Assembly (NCBI GenBank): GCA_003952965.2
Contig: CM025851.1
Location: forward strand, 11,717,161 to 11,781,160
Reading direction: 5' to 3'
Source: Morella rubra
Taxonomy: Eukaryota > Streptophyta > Magnoliopsida > Fagales > Myricaceae
DNA length: 64,000 bases
In this document: positions 12,792 to 25,314 of the stretch, one piece after another
Position numbering within the stretch: the first letter of the stretch is position 1
Layout: every line of letters begins with the position of its first letter
Program-made: the position numbers and the translations under genes
Notes under the pieces: generated by a model
Seen by the model: the letters and a program-made list of their open reading frames with translations, nothing else
The model's database searches: none
Told to the model about the DNA's origin: nothing

Positions 12792-14505
12792 TTCAACTAC
12801 CAACAGTTTATACTTCACACTACAAGATGTTAATTTAAACAAAAATTGATATTTCAAATTAGTAAAATAAAGATTAAACCCCTACAAAAATATAATGGTA
12901 AAAGAATTAGAAAGGTTAAATCGTCGTGTTTGGAATGAAAAGTATTGATAGTTGAGAATTAAAATATAAAGAATAAATAATTCGGGATAAAAATTATGGG
13001 AACACCAATCGGTCGGAGAAAAGTGTACTCAACCCTTTGATTTTATAAGCAAAATATTATATATTGCACTGTCAATATGTAAAAAGGGATACAAATGTCA
13101 ACTAGGATGTTTGATAAAACGTGACGACTGACCTCGATATCGGTGGAGAGATTGCTCACCGAGCAATACTATGTGCGAAAAAATGCAAATTATTTTACTA
13201 TATAATGAATTTCACATTTTCGTAAATTTAACAACAAGAACGACCGTAACAAGTATTAAACGACAGAGGAAAAAAATGAAACGAAAATAAAAAAAAGGGA
13301 CGAGAAAAAGGCATATTCCAAGGGGCATGTTCAGGAAACACAAGCAACGGTTACAGTGAACTATCTCGTCATGTCTACCACGTTACTATTCTACTTTGTT
13401 GCTATCGGTCCGTCCAGGTTCACTTCCGGTCGTCGAAATGGCAGGTAATAGGACTCCAAATCTCAGGTAAGACTGTTAAGGTTGATGTTATATTCTAAAC
13501 CAATATATTTCAAGGAACAACCTAGCCTGAAATAACGTGACCTCGAATCGGGGAAGTGCTCATTTTTACTTTATCAATGTTATTAATCATCCTGAATAAC
13601 AAACATTGATTGTTAAATTTAACATATTAGAATAAATAAGTACTTGAAAAATACACATAACAAGGTCGATAATAAAAAAATACAGTCTCCCTATTCGTAA
13701 GCAGTTTTACCTGCTCAAATTGCAAAAGGGATGAACAATTCAACACACCTTACGTTAAACGTACTGACTTCGATTGGGTTCAACTACCAACAGTTTATAC
13801 TTCACACTACAAGATGTTAATTTAAACAAAAATTGATATTTCAAATTAGTAAAATAAAGATTAAACCCCTACAAAAATATAATGGTAAAAGAATTAGAAA
13901 GGTTAAATCGAGTTTGGAATGAAAAGTATTGATAGTTGAGAATTAAAATATAAAGAATAAATAATTCGGGATAAAAATTATGGGAACACCAATCGGTCGG
14001 AGAAAAGTGTACTCAACCCTTTGATTTTATAAGCAAAATATTATATATTGCACTGTCAATATGTAAAAAGGGATACAAATGTCAACTAGGATGTTTGATA
14101 AAACGTGACGACTGACCTCGATATCGGTGGAGAGATTGCTCACCGAGCAATACTATGTGCGAAAAAATGCAAATTATTTTACTATATAATGAATTTCACA
14201 TTTTCGTAAATTTAACAACAAGAACGACCGTAACAAGTATTAAACGACAGAGGAAAAAAATGAAACGAAAATAAAAAAAAGGGACGAGAAAAAGGCATAT
14301 TCCAAGGGGCATGTTCAGGAAACACAAGCAACGGTTACAGTGAACTATCTCGTCACCCACGAAACTGTCTACCACGTAGACACCTACTATTCTACTTTGT
14401 TCTCTCGCTATCGGTCCGCCCGAGGAAATCCAGGTCGAAGCTATTCACGCACTTCCGGTCGTCGAAATGGCAGGTAATAGGACTCCAATGCCTCTGGATC
14501 TCACT
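12792..14505. repeat. Direct duplication (offset 987 bp) over the promoter and first exon of the mutase gene
   Basis: The stretch from about 12792 to 13380 recurs almost unchanged at 13779 to about 14355, starting with TTCAACTACCAACAG. Both copies continue into CTTCCGGTCGTCGAAATGGCAG, so the short coding start ATGGCAG plus donor appears twice (ATG at 13438 and 14467). The right ends differ. In the left copy, 13372-13480, the sequence is shorter than its partner at 14358-14505 by several small deletions. The right copy is the one in proper order with the next exon at 15136. This could be a true segmental duplication or a haplotype/assembly duplication. Confidence 0.8.
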
Positions 14506-17500
14506 ATTCATTTGGTAACTTTCTTTTAATCTACTTCGAATTTTGTAAACTGTTATTAGTATCTCTATGTTTTTTTTCTCAATCGACTGCATAATCGATC
14601 GCTGTTTGATTCTTTGATTTAGTCGCGTCGTCCAGTGTTATTAAAATCTAGGTAAAGATCAATTTTGTTTTTTGTTTTTTTACTCTATTCACTTGTTTAT
14701 TGTTAATTCTGTGAATTTTAACGTTAGAATTTGGTTTTATGTTAATCTTACAAATGGAAGTTCATTTTGAATCTTTTTTGTGAATGTGTTACTGATATGA
14801 ACTCAAAATTTTGATGCTCTGAAGAAGCTTTGGGTAGCTCTGTATGCACTATTTGCTTACACTAGAAGGTTGAATTATTTAAAGGTGTTATCAGTCTGTA
14901 ATTCGTGCAGTTTTTATCTGCCATTGTTACCCCTAAAATCCACCTTATGGGGGTGAAAAAATTGTTTGTAGGGACGGTTTGCCTTCCTTCCATATAGCCC
15001 GACTTGGTAGAGAATTGAAAGTGAACCTTTTTTTTTTTTGTTGGAAATTATACATATAGTAGTGACATAGTGAATAAGCTTTTGATAGGCTTTGACAAGA
15101 GTGAAGGCTAATAAAAATTGCAAATTTTTATGCAGCAATGTCAGGGAAGGTTGTCCATAATGTTTTTGTATCACAGTGCTACCAACAGGATAGGCAAGTT
15201 ATCAGCACCCAATACAGAAGGGACTGTTGTGCCCCTTACGTGCGCAACTTGCTTCCTTGTCAAGGAGGGAAGTTGGCATGGACTGGCATCTCTTCCATGC
15301 AATTGCGCGCCTTATCAAAACACAGGAGTGGTTTTGTTAACCGAGTAACTGTTCACTGCAATGGTCTGTTCTAGATTCTCATTATCCAGGTTGATATGTA
15401 GTGCCAAAGCGGAATTTCTAGACACCTTAGAGCACTTCCATTGGAATCCATATCCATTGTGCATCAAATTCAGTCCTTTTGCTTTTGCTTTTGTTTTTAT
15501 ATGCATGGATGTGCCTGCAAATGATGCTTGGCCTTTTCAATTTTATATCATCGTTTTATGTTTTTCTCTTCTGTGTCTATATATTTTGCTTTTGGTCTTT
15601 TTTTGCAGCTGCTTCCACTACTTCTCTGGTGCCATCTCTCGACAAAGTTGATTTTTTGAAGCTTCAAAATGGCAGGTAGAGAATAGGCCACCATACCATG
15701 TTCTTAGATTTAAAATTTTTCTATCTCCTGGACACATGATAGTTTCTGGTATAATTGATTGCTTTATGTTTCTCTTCTCCTTTGTAACAACTATGACAAG
15801 TGCAAGTCACCAGTGATTTATGATCAGCTATTGCTTCTTGCATTGATTTGAAGTCTTAGCCTTGCCAGCCATGATTTTAAAGAAAAGTGATGTTTTTGTC
15901 TAATTAAAAATGTGCTGGTGTCATGTTTTATTTCAAGACTGTAGTCCCCAGTGGTGAATAACAATTTAGAATCTTTTTTCACACTTTCCAAGTGGTGTGG
16001 ACATGCAAATGAGTCCGAACAATGGGATACTGTAAATCGATGATATGAGTAAACTATCAAGTTTCATGCATCCTTGACTTTGTCTTGTAGGCTTCAAGCA
16101 ATGTCCTTTCCTAGTGCGGAGTGATGAACGGATATGGTAGTAACGTATATAGAAATACTGCAGTGCAGCCTCCCCATCAAATCATTACATCTAACACAAT
16201 GTTGTATTACCTCTTGAACTATAAATAATCTTCAATGCTTGACTTTCATATCTAGTGCTTGTTTGAGTATTCAACAGATAGTAGTCACGGTTTCCTGCTG
16301 GTCTTATAGACCGAAAGTGCCTTTGTTGATTCATTTGCTCAGACAGTTTTTGAGAGATGGTGCTTTTCTTTCATTTTCCGGACTAGTGTATGATGGGTGT
16401 AGCTTATGGACTGATGTTCACTGTACTTAGTGATATACGAGGTGTTGCTGTTGCTGGTGTCGAGGGAGAGCCTGTCAGCCTCACTGAACCAGTTGCAGAA
16501 GCGATAGCAGCAGCCTTTGCTGGATGGTTAGTGGAAAAAAAGAAAGCTGATGCCTCTTGTCGTTTGAGAGTTTCCATCGGTCACGATTCCCGAATATCTG
16601 CACAAGTGTTACAGGTTTGTTTCCCAATATATTAGATGTTCCACTGACTATGCAATTTTCACTGACAGTTTCTATCCTTCTATCTGTGTGTGTGCGCTTA
16701 GGTTTTTTTCTTCAAAGAGGACTTAGATGTTGGAGTAGCGTATGGGTTTTACCACAGTAGCATTTATTGTTCAATTTTGTTACCGAAAGTTTCCTGTTTT
16801 GTTTGTTATGGCTGATATGGTCCTTACATTAAATGGTATTTTCTTCCTCTTGTTTTGCTGATGTTTGTAGTAGCTGACATTTTCGTGATGCTAGAAGTTG
16901 TAGAATTAAGTCTTTAGGAGAATCTGTTTACTACCTTCCAAGTTTCAGAATATATGTATCTCAGAGGTTTTAGTATTTACTATTTTACTGATCGGTTTAT
17001 AATCCAACTTCAGGATGCAGCTTCTCGAGGTATTGCTGGTGCAGGCCTGGATGTTGTTCAATATGGGTGGGTGATGACTTTCTGTAGTGTATTACGTTAC
17101 TCTTGGAGTTGGTAGATTCCTTAGGATCTGCTAAGGTCAATGGTTTTTGTCCCATATGAATTGTTCTGCTGACCTGTACAATGAAAATGCAGAGTAGTTG
17201 AATTAGAACTCATGTTTCAGATGCATGTCTATTTAAGTGTTGGATGACCTATTGGTAATCTGATGCCTTGATGACGTCACCTTCAAATTGCGTCTAATTA
17301 TATTGGGTGTTATAAGTGATAATTATGCTTTTTGTTGTGCAGATCATATAATTCACTCAAGTATCTGTTTTTTTTTTAGCAAGAACACTCAATTATCTGT
17401 TTTCCATATGTAGGGCACATGTAATTAGGAATGCTATATTTTTTGTGGGCCTGGTTAATGTATTTTCTTTTCCTTCTTGTAGATTAGCATCTACACCAGC

Positions 17501-20500
17501 AATGTTTAACAGCACACTTACTCAAGATGATCAATTTTTATGTCCGGTTGATGGGTCCATTATGATAACAGGTAGATTAGACATTTTATTGTTCTGTTAG
17601 ACTGTTTGTTATCAATAGCAACCCTTCTTCTGGTTCTTTTGGAAATCTTGTTACTTTATGATCAAAACTATTCTTTTCTTTTTTCCTTTTCCTTTTTCCT
17701 TTTCCAAGTATCACAGATCTAAGTTCTTAGTCAGTGGCGTTTGATCGCATTCCAATGCTTGTAATTGTCACTTGCATTTGGTTATGGGATTAAATTCACT
17801 TGAATAAAATTCTAATTGGGTTTTCCTGCAAACAGCAAGTCATCTGCCTTATAACAGGAATGGATTCAAACTTTTCACTAATGCTGGAGGGCTTGGGAAA
17901 GCTGACATCAAAGACATCTTGGAGCGTGCTGCTGATATATACGATAAATTTACGGCAGAAGGTTTGATGACTTCAAAGGAGAAAGCTTCTGCATCGGTAA
18001 AGAGAGTTGATTACATGACTGTATATTCGTCCGATCTTGTAAAGGCCGTCCGCAAGGCCGTGGGGGGCATAGGTATTTTGTTCCCGCTACTTGAAGCGCA
18101 TCATAGAACTCAGTTCAAGTGTTCTGTAATCAAGATCCCTTAATTAGGTTTTGCATATCTGAAAATGCTTTCATTATGGTTTTTTTATTTTAATTAATGA
18201 GCGCCTTTTCTTTCTGTTTTTTGTTCTCTTCTCAGATGGTTTGATCTCTTTGCTAAGTCTGTTTTGCAATTGTTAACCGCAGAGAAGCCATTAGAGGGAT
18301 TCCATATAGTTGTTGATGCAGGGAATGGAGCAGGGGGTTTTTTCGCAGTAAATTTCCTTTTGCAACAGGAATGGATCATCCTGGGTGTAAGGCTGCTGGA
18401 GGGCTTGGTCTGACATCAAAGACATCTTGGAGCACTGGTTGAGGCAAAGATACTTGAGGCAGAAGGGGGGCTGTTAAAGCTGCTCTGTATCGGTTCTTGG
18501 AGAGTTGATTACATGACTGTATATTCGTCCGATCTTGTAAAGGCCGTCCGCAAGGCCGTGGGGGGCATAGGTATTTTGTTCCCGCTACTTGAAGCGCATC
18601 ATAGAACTCAGTTCAAGTGTTCTGTAATCAAGATCCCTTAATTAGGTTTTGCATATCTGAAAATGCTTTCATTATGGTTTTTTTATTTTAATTAATGAGC
18701 ACCTCGCCTTTTCTTTCTGTTTTTTGTTCTCTTCTCAGATGGTTTGATCTCTTTGCTAAGTCTGTTTTGCAATTGTTAACCGCAGAGAAGCCATTAGAGG
18801 GATTCCATATAGTTGTTGATGCAGGGAATGGAGCAGGGGGTTTTTTCGCAGTAAATTTCCTTTTGCAGTCTTATTTTGTCTTTATTTTACTCATCCTGGG
18901 TGTAAGGCTTTATTCAAAGCCAATTATATAGTCGTGTGGTGTATTGTAGTTTCTCTTATCACTGGTTCAGGCAAAGGTGCTTGAGCCTCTGGGGGCTGTT
19001 GCTGGGTAGTCAGTTCTTGGAACCGGATGGTAAGATTTAAATTTGGAAAAGTTAAGTTTATTTTCTCGAGATTGTTATTTTGCATGAAGATCTAATCTTG
19101 GAATCAGGTTTGTTTCCAAATCATATTCCAAACCCGGAGGACAAGACAGCAATGCAAGCTATAACCCAAGCAGTTCTTGCTAACAAGGCTGATTTAGGGA
19201 TCATCTTTGATACTGATGTTGATAGGTAATGATACTTTTGGCCTATGAGCTCATCTAATCCACTCATACATTGTTAACTCTGGATGTTGTCCCTTTTAGG
19301 TCTGCTGCTGTTGATCCACTGGCCATGGCCATGAATCAATAGGAATCGTTTGATTGCCTTGATGTCCGCCATCGTTCTCGAGGAAGTAAGATTCCGTTGC
19401 TTCTGGTATTTCAAGGACCATTATATTTACATTCTGTCTGTGTTGCTTAATCCGTTTTATTTGTGTTATATCCCTAGCATCCTGGAACTATTGTTGTTAC
19501 GGACAGCGTGACTTCAGATGGTGACTTTACCAGATTTATTGAGATAGAAACTTGGTTAGAGAGATCTATATTGCCATTTACATTGCTTTCTTTGCAGATT
19601 GTATGTTTTAATATTTGTAGCTTCTTCTCAGATTGTATGTTTTAATACTTTGCAATTTCTTCCAGGTGGGAAACACCATCGGTTCAAAAGGGGCTACAAA
19701 AATGTCATTGATGAAGCTATTCGTCTAGTAATGCACTTTTCTCCCTGGGTAGAGTTTGAGTAAAGAATTCACATAAGTAGGAAGTGAACCCAAGAAATCT
19801 TGCCTCTGGGGCTTAGAACACGACAAGCTTTCTTGATCCCTTGCAGGAACTGTTTTCATAGCTGAAATTTTGGAGTATCAGTTTATAAGCTGGGTCCAGC
19901 AATAAATTCTGGGCCACCTAGATTTTTGCTCTCCATTGACAATTAGAACAATCATCATGCAATAAATGGACCTTTTCCTAATGCTTTGTTAAGGCCTTGC
20001 ACATCAAGATATCACGCTTCAGTTTCTGATTCCCAGATGACTTGGTTCTACTCCATATTTTTCTTCATAACAAGTTCTTGGTCTTGCTGCATCATTTAGT
20101 TTTGCCTGGATCTTTTTTTGATCCATGGCTAGTGGCATTTCACCCCTAACCACAACTCATCTGCCCATTCTTTAATATCAGTTGGTTCGGACTTTCACTA
20201 GTTTGACCCAAGCTTTATCCTGGTCAACGATAGATCACACAGAAAGAAATTCTTTCTCTAGATTTGTTCCATTTACCATAGGTGACAATCAGGAAGTAAA
20301 TTTCAGAATTGTAGTGTGCTGAGTTGCAACATCTGTAACTGCCGCCTCACATTTTACATTAGCTTTTAACTAAATAAAAGCATTGTTGACAGAACTCTGT
20401 TGGTGAGGAGTCACATCTGGCTATTGAAACCAGTGGCCATGGAGCTCTCAAGGAGAATCACTGGCTTGATGATGGTGCATATCTCATGGTAGGCCTTTTC

Positions 20501-21609
20501 CGTAACATTTCATTGAAGTTTCTTTTCTCATGCTTGGTCATCTGTGTGTTGATTGGCTGAAACTCAGATTTATATACAGTTGCTCGATGTTTAATTATCT
20601 TTCCATTGTTATTTGATCCTGCAAAAATATATGCAGGTCAAAATATTGAATAAGCTTGCTTCGGCCAGAGCTCCAGGAATGGGTGGTGGCAGCAAAGTTA
20701 TAACGGATCTGGTACAAGGTCTGCAGGAGCCAGCTATTGCTGTAGAATTGAGATTGAAGATCAATCAGAATCACCCAGATCTTAGTGGAGTGTATGGCAC
20801 TGTATATGATTTTTGTTTTTAGCGTTCCTTGTCATGTGCATGTGATGTGAAGTCACTGATAGAAATCTAATTGTCCAGATCTTTCCGGGAGTATGGAGAG
20901 GCTGTACTGAAACACTTGGAGAACTCCATTGATTCAGATCCAAGGCTTCAAAAAGCCCCTATTAACTATGAAGGGGTAAGCTTAGGCAGTAGCAATTACT
21001 TATCTGGAAAAAAGAAAAAATAGAGACAAAAAAAAAAAAACCCACTCTCAGGTACTTATGTTACTGTACAACAGACTTCTTATTTAGGATTTACACCAAG
21101 TGCATCATGACTTTAATTCTGGCCATGACTAATTGCACACTCGTGTTCTCGATTCACTGCGTTGACAAAGTAAATTGCCTACCTTCTACTTTCGTGAAAA
21201 TACTCATTTTGCCTAGTATTGAACGGATGGGGGTATTCACCTTATCAATATCTCAAATCAATACAATAGTGGATTCTATTTATGTGATTTGTCTTTAAGG
21301 GATTGAAACTCATGTTTTCCCAACTTGGTCATGCAACTAGGTCCGCGTTTCTGGCCTCGGGGGGTGGTTCCTTCTTAGACTCTCACTTCATGACCCTGTA
21401 CTTCCCCTTAACATCGAGGTAGAGTAGCCTTCAAGACTCGTCATAGCTTTTGTCTTGATCATTAAATACATGTCATCTAATTACAAATAAACACATTTTA
21501 GGCAGCGAGCAATGATGATGCTGTCAAACTTGGACTCTCTGTGCTTGCAGCCGTTGAGGAGTTCTCAGCTCTCGATACCTCTGCTCTGGATAAATTTGTC
21601 CGTGTATAG
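14467..21609 (+). CDS. Phosphoglucosamine mutase family protein (phosphohexomutase, plastid-type), frame broken as assembled
   Basis: Similar to the plant phosphoglucomutase/phosphomannomutase-like family, predicted to be plastidial; the exact substrate is not settled. Exons that join in frame: 14467-14473, 15136-15363, 15609-15675, 16431-16614, 17014-17066, 17483-17571, 17836-18072, then exon 7 as two copies (18283-18347 and 18786-18850). Intact later exons: 19108-19225, 19666-19727, 20393-20488, 20637-20791, 20879-20975, 21341-21418 and 21502-21609. Motifs: SIGHDSR near the N-terminus, the active-site serine loop TASHLP, the metal loop DTDVDR, and the sugar-binding ETSGHGALKENHW. Lesions: exon 18971-19029 has one extra base and a TAG; exon 19300-19385 has small indels and a TAG at 19340; exon 19478-19554 has extra bases. 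A pseudogene and assembly errors are both possible. Confidence 0.8.
17354..17399. repeat. Poly(T) insertion with a 14-bp flanking duplication (mutase intron)
   Basis: CACTCAAGTATCTG at 17354-17367 is repeated with one mismatch at 17386-17399. Between them lie ten Ts and AGCAAGAA. Read on the minus strand this is a very short tail ending in poly(A), flanked by a target-site duplication, as left by LINE-type retroposition. Confidence 0.6.
18003..18850 (+). repeat. Internal duplication of mutase exon 6 end and exon 7, with a mosaic linker
   Basis: Positions 18003-18347 (end of exon 6, intron and exon 7) recur at 18501-18850, nearly identical apart from a 5-base insertion in the intron of the second copy. 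The linker 18348-18500 is neither exon nor intron. It is built from short pieces that alternate between the exon 6 sequence (17855-18006) and the intron sequence after the second exon 7 (18851-19020), in collinear order. Examples: CATCCTGGGTGTAAGGCT from the intron, GCTGGAGGGCTTGG from exon 6, then ACTGGTTGAGGCAAAG from the intron. Confidence 0.85.
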
Positions 21610-22146
21610 ACCTGGGAGTTGGAGCTATCGAAGCAGCAAATTCTTTGGCTTCCAAATTCACCTCTTTAATCATGAATTGGGTACTCTTTCTGACTGCGGC
21701 TGATATGCAACTTTTAACTCTCGCTAATGAGATGCTACAGGAAGTTCAAGGTTTTTTGAGATGATTGCCTCCAAATGGCACCAGAATATTGATACATAAA
21801 TCTTGTGAGTTTCCCAGTTATGCAGGCATTGAACTTCAGAGATGGATAATAGAAAATTCTGAGATTACCTTTTCGGATGGCAATGTCGTCAATATCTATT
21901 GATCGTAGTTATGCATTGGTTTGGCATGTACTCAAACTTGTTTTCACATCACAGTTATGCATTAAAAGGGTTTGAAGCCTTGTATCTAGTCGAATGGGTT
22001 CCTATGTACCTTTGGCTAAGACAGAGACAAAGAAAGTTGCATTGTTGCATCTATCGGTTTTACTCCTAACGAAAACCTGTCATCAGAAATTTGATACGGT
22101 ACATTCTACTGCTTCTGCGGTTGGTATGCAGATGGCTCTTTTCAGA

Positions 22147-22172
22147 GGGGGGGGGGGGGGGGGGGGGGGGGG
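22147..22172 (+). repeat. Poly(G) tract of 26 bases
   Basis: An uninterrupted run of 26 G lies about 540 bases past the mutase stop codon. Such tracts are hard to sequence, so the length should be treated as approximate. It falls in the 3' flank and affects no coding exon. Confidence 0.9.
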
Positions 22173-22401
22173 AAGCTTGGCAGAACAAGAGGCGATTTTT
22201 GGCACGGATGTATTGCTATTGGAATTTTTTTTTATTTATTTATTTTTTTCTTCTAATGTATGTAGTTCTTAAGCCTAGCTAGGAGGTCGATGCAACCCAT
22301 GATTCAGTGCTGGCAGTGCCTCGGATCATCTGTGCACCTAATTCTCTACCTGACAGATTATCAGTTTGATTAGATTACAAGAAAAGGGAAAAATAATAAT
22401 A

Positions 22402-22700
22402 ATAAATATACTTTATAACCTCTTAACTTTAGAATTTCGAGATTTTGTACTTTTTTTTGTACTTTTTTTTATTTGTCACATTGTATTCACTAATTATTCC
22501 TCATAAAATAGTCATTTTAAAAAAATTATGAAGACGAAATTATCATTTTGCACGTCAAAAATTATTTTTCATTTAAATTAATTAAAAATTTTAGGAGTGT
22601 AAAATATTTAAAATTAATAATTGATAAGTGTAATATAACATAATAATAGATTGTGGTGTACCAGTGTTAAAGAACCACATAGTTAGAGAGTACAAAATGT
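22402..22700. mobile_element. Probable MITE (imperfect terminal inverted repeats)
   Basis: An AT-rich block of about 300 bases has ends that are imperfect inverted repeats: AAATATACTTTATAACCTCTTAAC at the left and, on the other strand, AAATACATTTTGTACTCTCTAAC at the right. It has no coding capacity. I could not see a clear target-site duplication, so the ends are approximate and the family is unassigned. Confidence 0.4.
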
Positions 22701-23219
22701 ATTTAACTAAAAAAAAAAATCATAAAACCGTTAGAACACAATTTACTGGAGAGTAGGTGTTTGGATAAGCATACAGTCTATCAATGGGTCCAACAACACA
22801 ACACCTGCTGTTGGTTGGACAAGAGCTCTGTAAGTATCCCACCCCGAGGATTTGTGGCATAGCATATGAAATTGGTGCTAATGCACTGCACAGTGCACAG
22901 ATCCCCGCTACTTGGCTCTTCATTTTTTTTTTTTTTGTTCTCCTACGCAAATGAGCGATTGCTTGGATCCTTGGTGGTGACTTGTGATCGCTTTACAAGA
23001 ACTGGATTATTTGTGCTTTCGATACAAACAAGTCAGGGCGCAATGACAAAATGACATGCTCCAGAAATAATACATTGCTATAAGATTGGGAGCTAATTCC
23101 TTCTTTTAATCTCGTTACCTATATACAAAACAAACTAATCTCAACCATTCTACTCTTTCGGACTTTCTATTTTTAATGGAAATCTCCATTTTTGAACTTT
23201 TCACCTGTTCACACAGAAT

Positions 23220-25281
23220 CTACACAGAGGCTGACCCGTTTAGAAGCTTCATCATGAAGCCGAACTTAATATCCGGAGAGGTCTTCGGCTGAGGCCAGTT
23301 TGCTCCTTCTGGCACCTTGATACATCTGAAACCCTGGCCTCTATACAGCTTTGAGGCCCCGGGGTTGTTTAAGTCACAGTGCAATGCAATGGCACGACAG
23401 CCCCAGCCCTTGGCTTGAGCCTCAGCCTTTGCTACGAGCCTTTTTGCTATTCCTTTTCTCCGGAATCTCTCCCGTACTGCAACATTGGATATATATGCAA
23501 TTCCAGTCCTGTGATGAGTTCATCAATGCCGCATGTTGAGAAATCACTAAATAAATTAACCGTACAATGCCAAAACTTACAGATACTATTTTCTGCCGTT
23601 CCCCCCATCCCCCTAACGAAGGGACGGTGGGCTGGGAAGGGGATGATCTTCCTGGATGTTTTAGCCTGTCTAGTGTTGGAAGGAAAGGAAAGATGGGAAG
23701 GTCAAACTGGAACTAGACCATCTATAGCGTGGTATGCGGATCATAACGTATGGCAAAAAGTGAATCTCGTTGTGAATTTAGTCACACGCTAGCTAGATGT
23801 CTCAAAAGGTTCAATTAATATGATCAAAATTCAATGAGATTAAGAACTCATAATGAAATCACCTTCTCCGCCGGAGCGGTCCTTTCCTAGGAAGGAAATC
23901 AGCCACAGTATCCACAGTCAAAATTCCGGCCACATTCCCTCTATTAAGACTGAATTTCCCATCGAGACCACCAATTTTGAAATCTTCACCTCCAAAAAAG
24001 TAGGTTTCACCAACAGAGCTACCAATTACGGCAACCAAACAAGTTCTCCTGCAACCATTGGGCACAGAGAATCCTGCGAACATTGCTACCATCCTATCAA
24101 TTCTCAGCAAAAAATCTAATGGGAAGGAGTATTCAGGGAAGAAGGAGCTGCAGTGAGTTTCAGCCACTTCCCAACAGTCCTCTAACCTGGCCTCCCTAAC
24201 AACAATCTGGGGAGACACGATGGGAAATAAATCAACCACTTGACTGGCTCCGCAAACACCTGCACTGAAAATCAGAGTTAACCAAAAAAAAAAAAACCTG
24301 AATGGCCCAAGTGCCCCTAATTCTATAAGCGGTGATGATGGTGTTCATCACTATACTTCGAAGACCCCAACCAAAGGAGAGAGAAAAGGGATAAATTTGC
24401 ATCACAATGCTTGGTGAGGGGAGTCATAACTAAAGGCTGTATATTAAGCAGCGTATAAAAGTTACATGATGCATTCCATGCAGCTGTATTTTGTACCTAT
24501 TTTTGAACAACGGATCTTAGTATTTGACAATCGGAAGCCATCTTCCACCATTTTCAAGAAGTGCAGTGCTGCCATCAATAAAAATCTGAATTGTTGTGCC
24601 ACAAAGAACAATAATCCTAGATTTTATAAGATTGCACGAAGTAGTTGCCCTGCAAGTACCTTTCCTAACAATCATAGGTAGGACGGGACTTAGCCAGATT
24701 ACCCCACGAAAGGCTTTGTCAAACTCAATCCCTTCTCCTTTCCTTACCATGGCAATTACAAAAAGTCAGAAATGAAAACTTCCCCAACAATTTAAATTTG
24801 TCACAATCTTAAGTTCAAAAGTAATTCGAAAAAGACTGATGCAAATTCAGGGTCGGCTATAAAAGGGATAAAAGTTACAACTGTGATTCCTCCTTAAGAA
24901 CGCAACTTATACGTTTCAACCCCTTCTTAAATTTATCGAACACCAAAGAGTGCCATTGATGTTTCAGATCCAACAGCACGTACTTTTATAGGAAAAACAA
25001 AAAAGCTAAAATATTTCCATACACACAGATATGTCATGAGCTTAATTCTTGACAATATGCTGGGAAACATATTGGGGAATTTATGAGGGTGAGTTGGTAC
25101 CTGATTTGGAGGAAGAAAACAGAGAGAATTCATGAGAAGAGCGAGGAACCCTAGAAGGGAAACCTGGGTTCGGTGGTTTATTGATGTGGAAATTGAGTTT
25201 ATTGAGACAAGAAGAGGTTTTGTAGTTGTTCAGGGAGGTTGAGATTGAGGTCACTGAGATTCCCAACGGTATGCTCCGCAT
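23220..25281 (-). CDS. GCN5-related N-acetyltransferase (GNAT), probably chloroplast-targeted
   Basis: Three minus-strand exons join in frame: 25101-25281, 23863-24259 and 23220-23508, giving 288 aa. The start is the ATG at 25281; upstream in-frame codons lack an ATG. Residues 1 to about 65 are rich in Ser, Asn and Lys and poor in acidic residues, as in a plastid transit peptide. The GNAT fold runs from about residue 79 (IVVREARLEDCWEVAE). Its acetyl-CoA loop is RRKGIA, residues 209-214, preceded by the beta4 strand AYISNVAVRERF, and the later NNPGASKLYRGQGF segment is typical of the last motif. The C-terminus WPQPKTSPDIKFGFMMKLL is conserved in a plant GNAT subgroup. The family acetylates protein N-termini and lysines in plastids; the substrate here is not known. 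Introns are 841 and 354 bp. Confidence 0.88.
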
Positions 25282-25314
25282 GTCTTGGACGATTCTATCT
25301 CCTTCTTCCGCCAA

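Noticed and set aside
12785-14355. Long terminal repeats of a retroelement
   Set aside because: The ~700-bp direct repeats contain the first coding exon of the mutase gene and lack TG..CA ends, PBS and internal genes; a segmental or assembly duplication fits better.
25282-25314. Longer N-terminus for the GNAT protein
   Set aside because: The extension begins at TTG, not ATG; the first ATG in frame is at 25281.
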